Positions 35,384 through 44,543 of a stretch of DNA of 64,000 nt are shown piece after piece. Source of the DNA: Antrihabitans stalagmiti (GTDB lineage Bacteria > Actinomycetota > Actinomycetes > Mycobacteriales > Mycobacteriaceae). Numbering within the stretch: the stretch's first letter is position 1; each line of letters opens with the position of its first letter. The DNA lies in contig NZ_JAEMNV010000001.1 in the NCBI RefSeq assembly GCF_016482825.1, positions 372,001 through 436,000 on the forward strand, read 5' to 3'. The notes beneath the pieces are model-generated. The model was not told the origin of the DNA. It saw only the letters and a list, made by a program, of their open reading frames with translations, and searched no databases. The position numbers were made by a program, and so were the translations under genes.

Positions 35384-36310
35384 TTGCGCATCCCGTTCGA
35401 CCCGAGACGCAGTAAACGTAGAACCAATCCCGACGGCACGATGTCGCTGGTCGATCACCTCTACGAACTGCGCACCCGACTGCTTGTATCCATCGCAGCG
35501 GTCATCCTCACCAGCATCTTCGGCTTCTACTGGTACTCGCATTCGATTATCGGGCTGGAAAGTCTCGGTGAGCTGCTTCGCGGTCCGTACTGTTCGCTGC
35601 CGTCGGAGTCACGCGCGGACCTGAGCGTCGACGGCGCCTGCCGGCTTCTTGCGACAGGTCCGTTCGAGCAGTTCATGCTGCGGTTCAAGGTCGGTCTGAC
35701 CGCTGGAATCGTGCTTGCCTGCCCGATCTGGCTGTACCAGATCTGGGCTTTCATCACCCCGGGTCTCTATGCGAAAGAACGACGCTACGCGGTCTCGTTC
35801 GTGACCTGCGGAGCCGTGCTCTTCGTTGCAGGCGCTGTTCTCGCCTACGTCGTGGTTTCGCAGGCTTTGGGTTTCCTGTTGACGATCGGCGACAACGTCC
35901 AGGTGACGGCGCTCAGTGGCGACCAGTACTTCGGCTTCATCATCAATCTGCTGATCATCTTCGGCGTCAGCTTCGAGATACCGTTGCTGATCGTCGGGCT
36001 GAACTTCGTCGGTGTGCTGCCCTACACACGTCTCAAGGCATGGCGACGCGGTTTGATCTTCACGATGTTCCTCTTCGCCGCGATCGCGACGCCTGGCCAG
36101 GATCCGTTCTCGATGCTGGCCCTCGCTCTCGCGTTGACGCTGCTGCTCGAGGTCGCCATTCAGATCGGCCGCATCCACGACAGGCGTAAGGCCCGTCGCG
36201 ACGGCGCCGCGAACTGGCGCGACCTCGACGACGACGAGGCGTCTCCGCTGCCGAGTCCGGACCCCGTCGCCGATGCCGAACACCGCTCGGATTATTCGGA
36301 CACCATCTGA
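35384..36310 (+). CDS. tatC: Sec-independent protein translocase TatC
   Basis: 308 residues with six membrane helices and the family motif [15 protein letters not shown]. The C-terminal tail (~265-308) is acidic. It recognises twin-arginine signals. The start is TTG 35384, preceded by CAGGAGA about 8 nt upstream; a later ATG ([11 protein letters not shown]) is possible but would leave out a basic N-terminal tail. helY starts two bases after its stop. Confidence 0.95.
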   Translation: MRIPFDPRRSKRRTNPDGTMSLVDHLYELRTRLLVSIAAVILTSIFGFYWYSHSIIGLESLGELLRGPYCSLPSESRADLSVDGACRLLATGPFEQFMLRFKVGLTAGIVLACPIWLYQIWAFITPGLYAKERRYAVSFVTCGAVLFVAGAVLAYVVVSQALGFLLTIGDNVQVTALSGDQYFGFIINLLIIFGVSFEIPLLIVGLNFVGVLPYTRLKAWRRGLIFTMFLFAAIATPGQDPFSMLALALALTLLLEVAIQIGRIHDRRKARRDGAANWRDLDDDEASPLPSPDPVADAEHRSDYSDTI

Positions 36311-36311
36311 G

Positions 36312-39035
36312 GTGAGCATCGACACCCGCGGACCCCAATTAGAGGCTTTTGCGGCCGAGCTGAGTTTTCCGCTCGACCCGTTCCAGGTGCAGTCCTGCGT
36401 CGCACTGGAAAACGGCCACGGCGTGCTCGTGTGCGCGCCGACGGGTGCGGGTAAAACCGTGGTCGGTGAATTCGCGGTGCATCTCGCACTCGCGGCCGGA
36501 ACCAAGTGCTTCTATACGACACCGATCAAGGCGTTGAGTAACCAGAAGTTCGCGGATCTGACCGCGCGCTACGGGCGTGGGTCGGTCGGGCTGCTGACCG
36601 GCGACCAGAGCATCAACCCGGATGCGCCTGTTGTCGTGATGACGACCGAAGTGCTGCGCAACATGCTCTACGCCTCGTCGACGGCGCTGCGCGGTCTCGC
36701 GTTCGTTGTCATGGACGAGGTCCACTTCCTTGCCGATCGGTTCCGTGGCGCCGTGTGGGAAGAGGTGATTCTGCACCTGCCGGAGGACGTTCGCCTGGTC
36801 AGCTTGTCTGCGACGGTCAGCAACGCCGAGGAGTTCGGCGCCTGGATGGAGACCGTGCGAGGCAACACGACGATCGTGGTCGACGAGACCCGCCCGATCC
36901 CGCTGTGGCAGCACATTCTCGTCGGCAAGCGGATGTTCGATCTCTTCGACACCAAAGCCCAGGCTGGGCGCCCGAACGCCGGGGTTGTCGTCGATCAGGA
37001 ACTCGTTCGCCATCTCAAGCAGAAGCGGGCACTCGAACGCAGCGGGTCCTGGGAGCAGTCGGGTCGTTCCGGTGGCCGCGGCCGCTCGAATCCGCGGCAG
37101 AACTTCAGACCGGTCTCACGTCCCGACGTGATCGCCAAGCTGGACGACGAAGGTCTGCTGCCTGCGATCACCTTCATCTTCAGTAGAGCCGGGTGCGATG
37201 CGGCGTTGAACCAGTGTCTGCGTTCCCGGTTGGAGCTGACGACGCCGGAACAGGTCGAGGAGATCTCGTCCGTCATTGCCAAGCACACGGCCGAACTGCC
37301 GAAAGCCGATCTGGATGTACTCGGCTACTGGGAGTGGCGCGACGCCCTCGAACGCGGCCTCGCCGCCCATCACGCTGGTATGTTGCCCGCTTTCCGGCAC
37401 ACGGTCGAAGAGTTGTTCGTCAAGGGTCTGGTGCGCGCCGTTTTCGCGACCGAAACGCTGGCGCTCGGCATCAACATGCCCGCAAGAACCGTCGTCCTCG
37501 AGCGGCTGGTCAAATACAATGGCGAAACCCACGCCGACCTGACTCCTGGCGAATACACCCAGCTCACCGGCCGTGCGGGCAGACGCGGCATCGACGTCGA
37601 GGGGCACGCGGTCGTGCTCTGGCATCCCGACCTCGACGCGACCGAAGTTGCGGGTCTCGCATCGACACGTACCTATCCGCTGCGGAGTTCGTTTCGCCCC
37701 GGCTACAACATGACGATCAACCTGATCGACCGCATGGGTGCCGACGACTCCCGGGCGCTGCTCGAGCGGTCTTTCGCGCAGTTCCAGGCCGACAAGTCCG
37801 TGGTCGGCGCGGTGCGGGGGATCGATCGAAACGTCCGCGATCTGAAGCAACTCCGAGAAGAACTCGGCGGTGACGGCAGCGAATATCTCGAGTACGCGCA
37901 ACTGCGAGAACGTATTCGCGCGCGGGAACGACTGTTGGCGCAGCAGGGCAGAACCGACACTCGGGGTGCGGCGGTCGCCGCGCTGACGGTGTTGCGACGT
38001 GGCGACGTGATCGCGATACCCGCTGGGCGTCGTTCGGGTCTGGCCGTCGTCCTCGAGTCCGACGGCGATACCGGTGACCCACGTCCTCTCGTGCTCACCG
38101 AGGACAAATGGGCGGGCCGGATCTCGGCGGCCGACTTCCCCTCGCCCGCTGAAGCACTCGGCAGGATGCGCCTGCCCAAACATGTGGATCACCGGACCGC
38201 GCGTGCGCGGAAGGACCTGGCGTCGGCGCTGCGCAGCACCGGAATCACCGCGCCGAGCGGTCGGCGGCGTAAGAACAATTCGCCTGCAGCGGACGACAGG
38301 GAGCTTGCGACGTTGCGGCGCGCGCTGCGTTCGCACCCGTGCCACACCTGGCCCAATCGGGATCAGCTGGCCCGGGTGGGGGAGCGGTACAGCAGGCTTG
38401 CCCGCGAGACCGAGACGATGCGTCAAAAGGTCTCTGCGACAACGAATTCGCTTGCTCGGACGTTCGATCGAATACTCGCCCTCCTCGGCGAGCGGGGCTA
38501 CATCGCGGCCGGTGCGGTGACCGAGGACGGGCGGCGCCTGGGTCGAATCTATTCGGAGAGCGACCTTTTGGTTTCCGAATGTCTGCGTCAGGGACTGTGG
38601 TCCGGCCTCGCCCCTGAGGAGCTCGCGGCGGTCGCGTCGAGCGTGGTATTCGAGTCGAGGCAAGAAGGTGGCTACCCGATGGTGACGGGTCCGACCAGCG
38701 CTGTCCGTCATGCACTCACCGGAACACTTCGGGTGTGGGGCGAGTTGCGCTCGGACGAAGTCCGCCACAAACTGCCGCTGACCCGAGACCCCGATCTCGG
38801 TTTCGTCGCCGCAATCTACAATTGGGCCCGTGGTGAGCCACTGGTCGACGCCCTGATCGCTGCCGGAGACAGAGGGAAGCCGTTGTCTGCAGGCGATTTC
38901 GTACGGTGGTGCAGGCAGGTGATCGACTTGCTCGATCAGCTGCACAACACTGCCGAGGATGCACAGATTCGTGGAGCTGCGGCGAAGGCAGTACGGGCTA
39001 TTCGCCGTGGTGTCGTAGCCGTGGACGCCGCATAG
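36312..39035 (+). CDS. helY: Superfamily 2 DEAD/DEAH-box helicase HelY (Ski2-like)
   Basis: 907 residues. The helicase motifs are I APTGAGKT, II DEVH, III LSATVSN, and VI QLTGRAGRRG, all in the first ~450 residues, followed by a Mtr4/Ski2-type C-terminal DSHCT domain (about 720-900). It is probably an RNA helicase. A Ser/Arg/Gly-rich insertion (about 245-275, GSWEQSGRSGGRGRS) lies between the two RecA domains. GTG 36312 is nearly fused to tatC. Synteny matches Rv2092c. Confidence 0.95.
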   Translation: MSIDTRGPQLEAFAAELSFPLDPFQVQSCVALENGHGVLVCAPTGAGKTVVGEFAVHLALAAGTKCFYTTPIKALSNQKFADLTARYGRGSVGLLTGDQSINPDAPVVVMTTEVLRNMLYASSTALRGLAFVVMDEVHFLADRFRGAVWEEVILHLPEDVRLVSLSATVSNAEEFGAWMETVRGNTTIVVDETRPIPLWQHILVGKRMFDLFDTKAQAGRPNAGVVVDQELVRHLKQKRALERSGSWEQSGRSGGRGRSNPRQNFRPVSRPDVIAKLDDEGLLPAITFIFSRAGCDAALNQCLRSRLELTTPEQVEEISSVIAKHTAELPKADLDVLGYWEWRDALERGLAAHHAGMLPAFRHTVEELFVKGLVRAVFATETLALGINMPARTVVLERLVKYNGETHADLTPGEYTQLTGRAGRRGIDVEGHAVVLWHPDLDATEVAGLASTRTYPLRSSFRPGYNMTINLIDRMGADDSRALLERSFAQFQADKSVVGAVRGIDRNVRDLKQLREELGGDGSEYLEYAQLRERIRARERLLAQQGRTDTRGAAVAALTVLRRGDVIAIPAGRRSGLAVVLESDGDTGDPRPLVLTEDKWAGRISAADFPSPAEALGRMRLPKHVDHRTARARKDLASALRSTGITAPSGRRRKNNSPAADDRELATLRRALRSHPCHTWPNRDQLARVGERYSRLARETETMRQKVSATTNSLARTFDRILALLGERGYIAAGAVTEDGRRLGRIYSESDLLVSECLRQGLWSGLAPEELAAVASSVVFESRQEGGYPMVTGPTSAVRHALTGTLRVWGELRSDEVRHKLPLTRDPDLGFVAAIYNWARGEPLVDALIAAGDRGKPLSAGDFVRWCRQVIDLLDQLHNTAEDAQIRGAAAKAVRAIRRGVVAVDAA

Positions 39036-39134
39036 CGGCGTCGATTGTGATTTGATTCCCTTCGCTATCCGACTCCGGTGCCGGGTGGGGAGCTACCGTG
39101 TTTACGACAGTGCGATGCGAGTGGAGGCGAAGAG

Positions 39135-39977
39135 ATGAGCGGACCATATGGGCCTGGCGGTCCGGACGAACGATGGGGTCCCGGCGGCGAACAGCAGCCG
39201 AGCACTCCCGAAGGTGAAGGCGGTCCCGCCGACGCCACACGAGTCTTCAATACCCCGTCCGGTGGTCAGCAGAATCCGGGTCAAGGGTGGGGCGGCCCGC
39301 AGGGCCAGCCTCAGCAGCCGGGTCAGCAGTGGCCCGGTCAGCAGCAGCCGCCGGCGCAGCAGCCCGGTCAGCCCGCATGGGGCGCGGCGCCGACCCAGCA
39401 GGCGCCCACCGGTGGTCAGTGGGGACAGCAGGGCGCCGACGCAGGCCAGCCCCAATGGGGTCAGGGCGGGGGTCAGGGCGCCGGACAACAGGGCGGCGCC
39501 CAGTGGGGCCAGGGCGCCCAGCCCGGGCAACCACAGTGGGGCGCACCAGCGCAGCCTGCGGGTAATCAGTGGGGCGGCCAGCAGCCAGGGCAGCCGGCAT
39601 GGGGTGGCCAGCAGCAGCCTGCAGGCAACCAGTGGGGAACTCCCGGCGCACCCACGGCGTCCGGCACGAAGTCGAAGACGCCGTTGTTCATCGGTCTCGG
39701 CATCCTGGCGGTCGTCGTCATCGGCGCTATCGTTGCTGCGGTACTGCTGCTCGGATCTTCCTCGCTCGATCAGAACGCCGCACAAGAAGGCGTCAAGAAG
39801 ATTCTGACCGAGAACTACGGTGCCGAGAACGTCGAGAACGTCTCCTGCCCTGCGGATCAGAAGGTCGAGAAAGACGCGACCTTCGAATGCGACGTGAGTG
39901 TCGACGGCGAAGACAAGAAGGTCACCGTGACGTTCACCAACGACGACGGTGAGTACGAGGTCGGCCGACCGAAGTAG
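39135..39977 (+). CDS. DUF4333 membrane protein with a Gln/Gly/Pro/Trp-rich N-terminal repeat (Rv2091c-like)
   Basis: 280 residues. Residues ~1-180 are a low-complexity region of GQPQWG-, NQWG- and QQPGQ-type repeats. A single membrane helix (~185-210, LFIGLGILAVVVIGAIVAAV) follows, and the C-terminal ~65 residues form a DUF4333 domain ending DGEYEVGRPK with two cysteines (VSCPADQ, FECDV). The N-terminal part should face the cytoplasm and the DUF4333 domain the outside. GAGGCGAAGAG precedes ATG 39135. It matches the Rv2091c position; function unknown. Confidence 0.88.
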   Translation: MSGPYGPGGPDERWGPGGEQQPSTPEGEGGPADATRVFNTPSGGQQNPGQGWGGPQGQPQQPGQQWPGQQQPPAQQPGQPAWGAAPTQQAPTGGQWGQQGADAGQPQWGQGGGQGAGQQGGAQWGQGAQPGQPQWGAPAQPAGNQWGGQQPGQPAWGGQQQPAGNQWGTPGAPTASGTKSKTPLFIGLGILAVVVIGAIVAAVLLLGSSSLDQNAAQEGVKKILTENYGAENVENVSCPADQKVEKDATFECDVSVDGEDKKVTVTFTNDDGEYEVGRPK

Positions 39978-40003
39978 GGGTCAGCCACTTTCACCGGACA
40001 CAG

Positions 40004-40032
40004 GAGCCGCCGACACATCGTGTCGGCGGCTC
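40004..40032. terminator. Strong bidirectional terminator hairpin
   Basis: GAGCCGCCGACA (40004-40015), loop CATCG, TGTCGGCGGCTC (40021-40032): a perfect 12-bp stem between the convergent DUF4333 and exonuclease genes, followed by TGTGTTTG on the plus side. Confidence 0.85.
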
Positions 40033-40040
40033 TGTGTTTG

Positions 40041-40982
40041 CTAGCGGTTCCGCATCGCGGCGACGAGTCGGCCGACCGAGCTTTCCGCGCCGTAGCGAAC
40101 GGCGAGTTCGTCCAATTTCGCGGGATCGGCCGGTTCGCGCGGCAGCAGGTCAGGACCTGACGCGACGATCTCGGCATCTCGGGCAACCCGGACGACCATG
40201 GTCGCCGCGTCGAGGTAGTCGGTAGCGGCTGCAAGTTTCGCCCTGACGCCGCGGGCGATGTCGGAGTCCGGGTCGTCGATGGCGGCGCGCAGGTTGGCGA
40301 TCGTGCCGAACCGCAGCATCAGGGTCGAGGCCGTCTTCTCGCCGATGCCTGCGACGCCGGGCAGGCCGTCCGAACTGTCGCCGCGCAAGGTCGCGAGATC
40401 GGCGTAGGCGTCGCCTGCGTTTTCGACAGGTACGCCGTACTTCGCGGCAACCTCGGCGGGACCGAACAGTTCGGCCTTCGCGAGTCCGCGGCCGATGTAG
40501 AGCACCCTGACCGAGTTCGGTTCGTCGCTCGCGAGTTGCAGCAGGTCTCGGTCGCCGCTGACGACGACGACGTCGTCCGTCTTCTCCTGCGTCGCAAGCG
40601 TTCCCAGTACATCGTCGGCTTCGAATCCGACTGCGCCCGCGGTTGCGATGCCTGCGGCTTCGAGCACTTCGTGAATCATCGCGACCTGCGGGCCGAGCAG
40701 GTCCGGCACTTCCTCGGTGTTGGTCGCGGCGCCGTCGGGTGCGAGTCGGTGCGTCTTGTAGGTCGGTATGGCGTCGACACGGAACTGCGGACGCCAGTCG
40801 AAGTCCAGACACACGACCAGCCGCGTCGGAGCTTGCCGCGTGATCAACTGCGCGACCATGTCGGTGAAGCCGCGCAGGGCGTTCACAGGTCGACCGTCGG
40901 GTCCGACTATCGAGTCGGGGACACCGTGAAACGCCCGAAACCACATGCTCGCGCCATCCAGCAACATCAGTCGTCCACTCAT
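40041..40982 (-). CDS. 5'-3' exonuclease (Pol I N-terminal domain-like, Rv2090 type)
   Basis: 313 residues. The FEN/PIN-like exonuclease fold begins [20 protein letters not shown], with metal-binding acidic residues in [20 protein letters not shown] and [11 protein letters not shown], and a helix-hairpin-helix [13 protein letters not shown]. It resembles the 5' nuclease of DNA polymerase I without the polymerase. Probably acts on flaps or RNA primers. ATG 40982 ([10 protein letters not shown]) is chosen; ATG 40991 is an alternative three codons upstream. Divergent from pepE as in M. tuberculosis. Confidence 0.92.
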   Translation of the reverse strand: MSGRLMLLDGASMWFRAFHGVPDSIVGPDGRPVNALRGFTDMVAQLITRQAPTRLVVCLDFDWRPQFRVDAIPTYKTHRLAPDGAATNTEEVPDLLGPQVAMIHEVLEAAGIATAGAVGFEADDVLGTLATQEKTDDVVVVSGDRDLLQLASDEPNSVRVLYIGRGLAKAELFGPAEVAAKYGVPVENAGDAYADLATLRGDSSDGLPGVAGIGEKTASTLMLRFGTIANLRAAIDDPDSDIARGVRAKLAAATDYLDAATMVVRVARDAEIVASGPDLLPREPADPAKLDELAVRYGAESSVGRLVAAMRNR

Positions 40983-41032
40983 GACCGCCATCCTGCCAAC
41001 CGAGGCGACGTGATGGCGCGGCGCATGGTGAC

Positions 41033-41038
41033 TAATGT
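41033..41038 (+). promoter_or_regulatory. -10 element TAATGT of pepE (leaderless pattern)
   Basis: TAATGT ends 7 nt before ATG 41046; no ribosome-binding site. Confidence 0.5.
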
Positions 41039-41045
41039 TGTCGCC

Positions 41046-42170
41046 ATGACGAATTCCGCACGTTTTCCGAGTGCCGTCTATGCCGCACGACTTGCCCGCG
41101 CGGCCGAACTGAGCGCGGCAGCGGGACTCGACGGCCTGTTGATCACCCCCGGTCCCGACCTGCAGTACCTGCTCGGTTCGCGTGCGGAGTCCTTCGAGCG
41201 GCTGACCTGTCTCGTCGTACCCGCGGACGGGTCCGGTGCGCGGATCGTCGTGCCGAAGATGGAATTGGCCGCACTGGGCGGATCTGCGACAGCCGACCTC
41301 GGTCTCGAGGTGCTGGACTGGGTGGACGGTGACGACCCGTATCTGCTCGCAGGTTCGGTGTTGCCACCCAAGCCCGCGACCGCGGTCACCGACGCGATGC
41401 CCGCGTTGCATCTGCTCCCACTCGCCTCGACCTTCGGAACGACACCGGTACTGGCCACCGCGGTGGTGCGGCAACTGCGAATGATCAAGGACGCCGACGA
41501 GATCGAGGCGCTGCGCCGGGCCGGTGCCGCCATCGATCGCGTGCACGCGCGGATGTCCGAGTGGCTTGTCGCGGGGCGGACCGAAGCCGAAGTCGCTGCG
41601 GATATCGAAGCTGCGATCGTGGCCGAAGGCCACACCGAGGCGGAGTTCGTCATCGTCGGCTCCGGACCGAACGGCGCAGATCCGCACCACGAGGTATCCG
41701 ATCGTCGCCTCGAGGCGGGCGACGTGGTCGTCATCGATATCGGCGGTCCTGTGGAACCCGGCTACAACTCCGATTCGACCCGGACCTACTCGATCGGCGA
41801 CCCGGGCGATGACGCGTCGACACGAATTGCGGTGCTGGCGCGGGCGCAGGCAGCCGCGATCGCCGCGGTTCGTCCCGGAGTTACTGCCGAGGCCGTTGAT
41901 GCTGCTGCACGCAACGTCCTCGCCGAAGCGGGATTGGCGGACGCCTTCATCCACCGCACCGGCCACGGTATCGGGCTGTCGGTTCACGAGGATCCCTACA
42001 TCGTCGCCGGCAACACCCTCGTCCTCGAACCGGGCATGGCATTCAGCATCGAGCCCGGCATCTACTTCAAGGGCAAGTGGGGAGCGCGGATCGAAGACAT
42101 CGTCGTCGTCACGGCCGACGGGTGCGAATCGATGAACAATCAGCCGCATGGCCTGACCAGCGTCGACTAG
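41046..42170 (+). CDS. pepE: Xaa-Pro dipeptidase/aminopeptidase (M24 family)
   Basis: 374 residues. Creatinase-type N-terminal domain (~1-140), then the pita-bread metallopeptidase domain with metal ligands in [21 protein letters not shown] (two Asp), HRTGHGIG (His), SIEPGIYF (Glu) and RIEDIVVVT (Glu), i.e. all five ligands present. It cleaves X-Pro dipeptides or N-terminal X-Pro bonds in the cytoplasm. It matches Rv2089c (PepE) in position. Confidence 0.93.
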   Translation: MTNSARFPSAVYAARLARAAELSAAAGLDGLLITPGPDLQYLLGSRAESFERLTCLVVPADGSGARIVVPKMELAALGGSATADLGLEVLDWVDGDDPYLLAGSVLPPKPATAVTDAMPALHLLPLASTFGTTPVLATAVVRQLRMIKDADEIEALRRAGAAIDRVHARMSEWLVAGRTEAEVAADIEAAIVAEGHTEAEFVIVGSGPNGADPHHEVSDRRLEAGDVVVIDIGGPVEPGYNSDSTRTYSIGDPGDDASTRIAVLARAQAAAIAAVRPGVTAEAVDAAARNVLAEAGLADAFIHRTGHGIGLSVHEDPYIVAGNTLVLEPGMAFSIEPGIYFKGKWGARIEDIVVVTADGCESMNNQPHGLTSVD

Positions 42171-42206
42171 GCTCACCGCAGCTTGTTCAGCTATCTGGGA
42201 GGTCCG

Positions 42207-43091
42207 ATGTCCGCTGCTGGGTCGATCGACACCGCTGTGTCGAGCGAGGCGCTGTTACCGCAACTGGTCGAGCACCTTCGGCAGAATCGAACCATCCTTC
42301 GCGAAGAGTGGGCTCGGCGGATCACTGCGGCCGAGTTGTTGACCGCCATGACGCCGGAGGAACTCTTCTCCGAAGCGACGTCGGTGTACGACAACTACGT
42401 CGAGGTGCTCGAGACCGGCAGCGTCGAGGCGCTGCAGGCGTATGCGCGCGACCTATCCGAACGCATCATCCCGCGCGGCGTCGAGACCGACGAGGTGCTC
42501 GGCATCGTGCTGCTGCTGCGCGACGTGCTCGCCCGCTCCCTGTTCGAGAAGTACCAATCGGACTTCACACTGCTCAATCGGGTGCTCGATGCGTACGAGC
42601 CTGCTGCGAACCGCATCGCCAACACGGTCGGCGTCAGCTTCGTTCAGGAACGCGAACGCATCATCCGGCAGCAGCAGGAGGCTATTCGCGAACTGTCGAC
42701 ACCGGTGCTGCAGGTGCGCGAGCAGTTGCTGATTCTCCCGATCATCGGTGTGCTGGACGGTCAGCGAGCGCGGCAGCTCACGGAGCAGTTGTTGCGTGCG
42801 ATCCGTGCCAACCGCGCGAAGGTCGTCGTCATCGACATCACCGGTGTACCGACGATCGACGTCACGGTCGCCAATCACCTCGTGCAGACCGTCGATGCGT
42901 CGGGTCTGATGGGCGCCAACGTCATCATCACGGGGTTGTCGTCGGAGATCGCGCTGACGCTGGTCACCATCGGTCTCGACCTGTCGAAGATGAATGCTGT
43001 CGGCGACCTGCAGGGTGGCATCGAAGAGGCCGAGCGGTTGCTCGGATACGAAGTGAGTCGTGCCGGAGATTCCGTGCGCGATGTGCGTTAG
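42207..43091 (+). CDS. RsbR-like stressosome scaffold (RsbRD_N + STAS)
   Basis: 294 residues. The N-terminal ~160 residues are all-alpha (RsbRD_N type sensor-like domain, with [16 protein letters not shown]), not a globin. The C-terminal ~120 residues are a STAS domain with [19 protein letters not shown] and [17 protein letters not shown]. It closely resembles Bacillus RsbR. At the usual first phospho-Thr position (GVPxxDT in RsbR) this protein has DVT, with the Thr one residue later; the second (EIAxT) is kept. GGGAGG precedes ATG 42207. First gene of the partner-switching operon. Confidence 0.9.
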   Translation: MSAAGSIDTAVSSEALLPQLVEHLRQNRTILREEWARRITAAELLTAMTPEELFSEATSVYDNYVEVLETGSVEALQAYARDLSERIIPRGVETDEVLGIVLLLRDVLARSLFEKYQSDFTLLNRVLDAYEPAANRIANTVGVSFVQERERIIRQQQEAIRELSTPVLQVREQLLILPIIGVLDGQRARQLTEQLLRAIRANRAKVVVIDITGVPTIDVTVANHLVQTVDASGLMGANVIITGLSSEIALTLVTIGLDLSKMNAVGDLQGGIEEAERLLGYEVSRAGDSVRDVR

Positions 43092-43110
43092 CCGTTAGGC
43101 GCGTTCGGCA

Positions 43111-43500
43111 ATGCCGGTACCGATTCTCAAGCAGGGCACCTACCTGATCGCGACCGTTCAGGCGGCTCTGAGCGACGCAGATGCGGAGCGGTTGCAGGAC
43201 GATCTGATGGAGCGGGTCAGTCGTTTCAGGTCGCAGGGCATCATCGTCGACGTGACCGCGATCGACGTGATGGATTCGTTCGCTGCGCGAGCCTTGCGAA
43301 CTATTGCGCACATGACTCGCCTGCGCGGCGCCGACACCGTGATCGTCGGTCTGCAGCCGGAGGTCGCGTTCGCGATGGTCCAGCTCGGCCTGACGTTCGA
43401 CGATATGCAGACGTCGCTGGATCTGGAGGAGGGTCTCGCGCTGCTGGACAATCAGCTCGCGAGCCGTTGCAGTACGAGGGGACACCACGGTGGCCGCTGA
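43111..43500 (+). CDS. RsbS-like STAS protein (stressosome)
   Basis: 129 residues, a single STAS domain beginning VPILKQGTYLIATVQ. The DVMDSFAARAL segment carries the Ser that is phosphorylated by RsbT in Bacillus RsbS. It is 19 bp after the RsbR-like gene and overlaps the RsbT-like gene by 11 bp. Confidence 0.9.
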   Translation: MPVPILKQGTYLIATVQAALSDADAERLQDDLMERVSRFRSQGIIVDVTAIDVMDSFAARALRTIAHMTRLRGADTVIVGLQPEVAFAMVQLGLTFDDMQTSLDLEEGLALLDNQLASRCSTRGHHGGR

Positions 43501-43906
43501 CCGCGTCGTAGCGGTCGACACTCCCGACGACATCGTCACCGCTCGTCAGGCAGGCCACGATCTGGCGACCGGACTCGGGTTCTCGTTGACCGACGTGACG
43601 ATGATAGCCACGGCCATTTCCGAGGTCGCGCGAAACATCACGAGCTATGCCGGCCGTGGCGAGATTCGGCTGACGATCTCCAGTCGCGAGAATCGCACCG
43701 CCCTGATCATCGAGGCCGCAGACAACGGTCCTGGAATCGCCGATATAGCAAGGGCTTTGGAGGACGGATACTCGACCGGCCGTGGACTCGGTCTCGGCTT
43801 ACCCGGTGCGCGTCGCCTGATGGACCGTCTCGAGGTGCATTCGACGTTGGGTCATGGCACCGTGATCGAGATGTGGAAGTGGGCGCCGCGTGACACGGGA
43901 ATCTGA
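43490..43906 (+). CDS. RsbT-like serine/threonine kinase
   Basis: 138 residues of the GHKL ATPase fold: ISEVARNITSYAG (N box), DNGPGI (G1) and YSTGRGLGLGLPGARRLMD (G2), as in RsbT. In stressosomes it phosphorylates RsbR/RsbS and, when released, activates RsbU. GTG 43490 lies inside the end of the RsbS-like gene; the next gene starts before its stop (43890). Confidence 0.9.
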   Translation: MAADRVVAVDTPDDIVTARQAGHDLATGLGFSLTDVTMIATAISEVARNITSYAGRGEIRLTISSRENRTALIIEAADNGPGIADIARALEDGYSTGRGLGLGLPGARRLMDRLEVHSTLGHGTVIEMWKWAPRDTGI

Positions 43907-44543
43907 GGTCGCGCACACGGTCCGTTCGAGCGGAAAGGTCGGTCCCGTCGAGTGGGCGATGGCCGGCCGGGCGCTGCCAGGTGAAGCTGCGTTCGGCGAT
44001 CGCGGGGTCGTCCTCGATGCAGGTGACGGTAGCGCGGTGTTCGGTGTGATCGATGGTCTCGGCCATGGAGAGGCCGCGGCGCTTGCCGCAGACATCGCAG
44101 CGTCGGTACTGACCGAGAATTCGGCCGAGCCACTCGACGTGCTCATGTTGCTCAGCCACCGTGCTCTCACCGCAACGCGAGGCGCCGCAATCTCTTTGGC
44201 GTCGATCAACTTTGCCGACTCCCGAGTGGACTGGCTCGGTGTCGGAAACGTGGCCGCTGTTGTGATCGGTGTTGCGCCCGGCGGGCTCGAGGTTCGCGCG
44301 ACGGCGCCGCTGATCGGGGGAATAGTCGGCTACCGGCTCCCGACCGTGCAGTCCTACGCTGTCACCATGCGCCCAGGTGACCTTCTGGTGCTGGCAAGTG
44401 ACGGAATCGTCGGCGACTTCGTTGCGAGCGTCGACCTTTCGCACCGAGCCGACGAGATCGTCGCCGCTATCGTCGACAGCCACGCCAGGGCCTCCGACGA
44501 TGCCTTCGTTCTCGCCGCGCGCCATCGCGGGACAGTGTCGTGA
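43890..44543 (+). CDS. RsbX-like PP2C-family phosphatase
   Basis: 217 residues with the PP2C/SpoIIE-like pattern: GDRGVVLDAGDGSAVFGVIDGLGHGEAA near the start, INFADSRVDWLGVGNVAAVV, and LLVLASDGIVGDFV. Bacillus RsbX resets the stressosome by dephosphorylating RsbR/RsbS; the same role fits here. GTG 43890 overlaps the RsbT-like gene by 17 bp and the next gene by 4 bp. Confidence 0.88.
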   Translation: MTRESEVAHTVRSSGKVGPVEWAMAGRALPGEAAFGDRGVVLDAGDGSAVFGVIDGLGHGEAAALAADIAASVLTENSAEPLDVLMLLSHRALTATRGAAISLASINFADSRVDWLGVGNVAAVVIGVAPGGLEVRATAPLIGGIVGYRLPTVQSYAVTMRPGDLLVLASDGIVGDFVASVDLSHRADEIVAAIVDSHARASDDAFVLAARHRGTVS

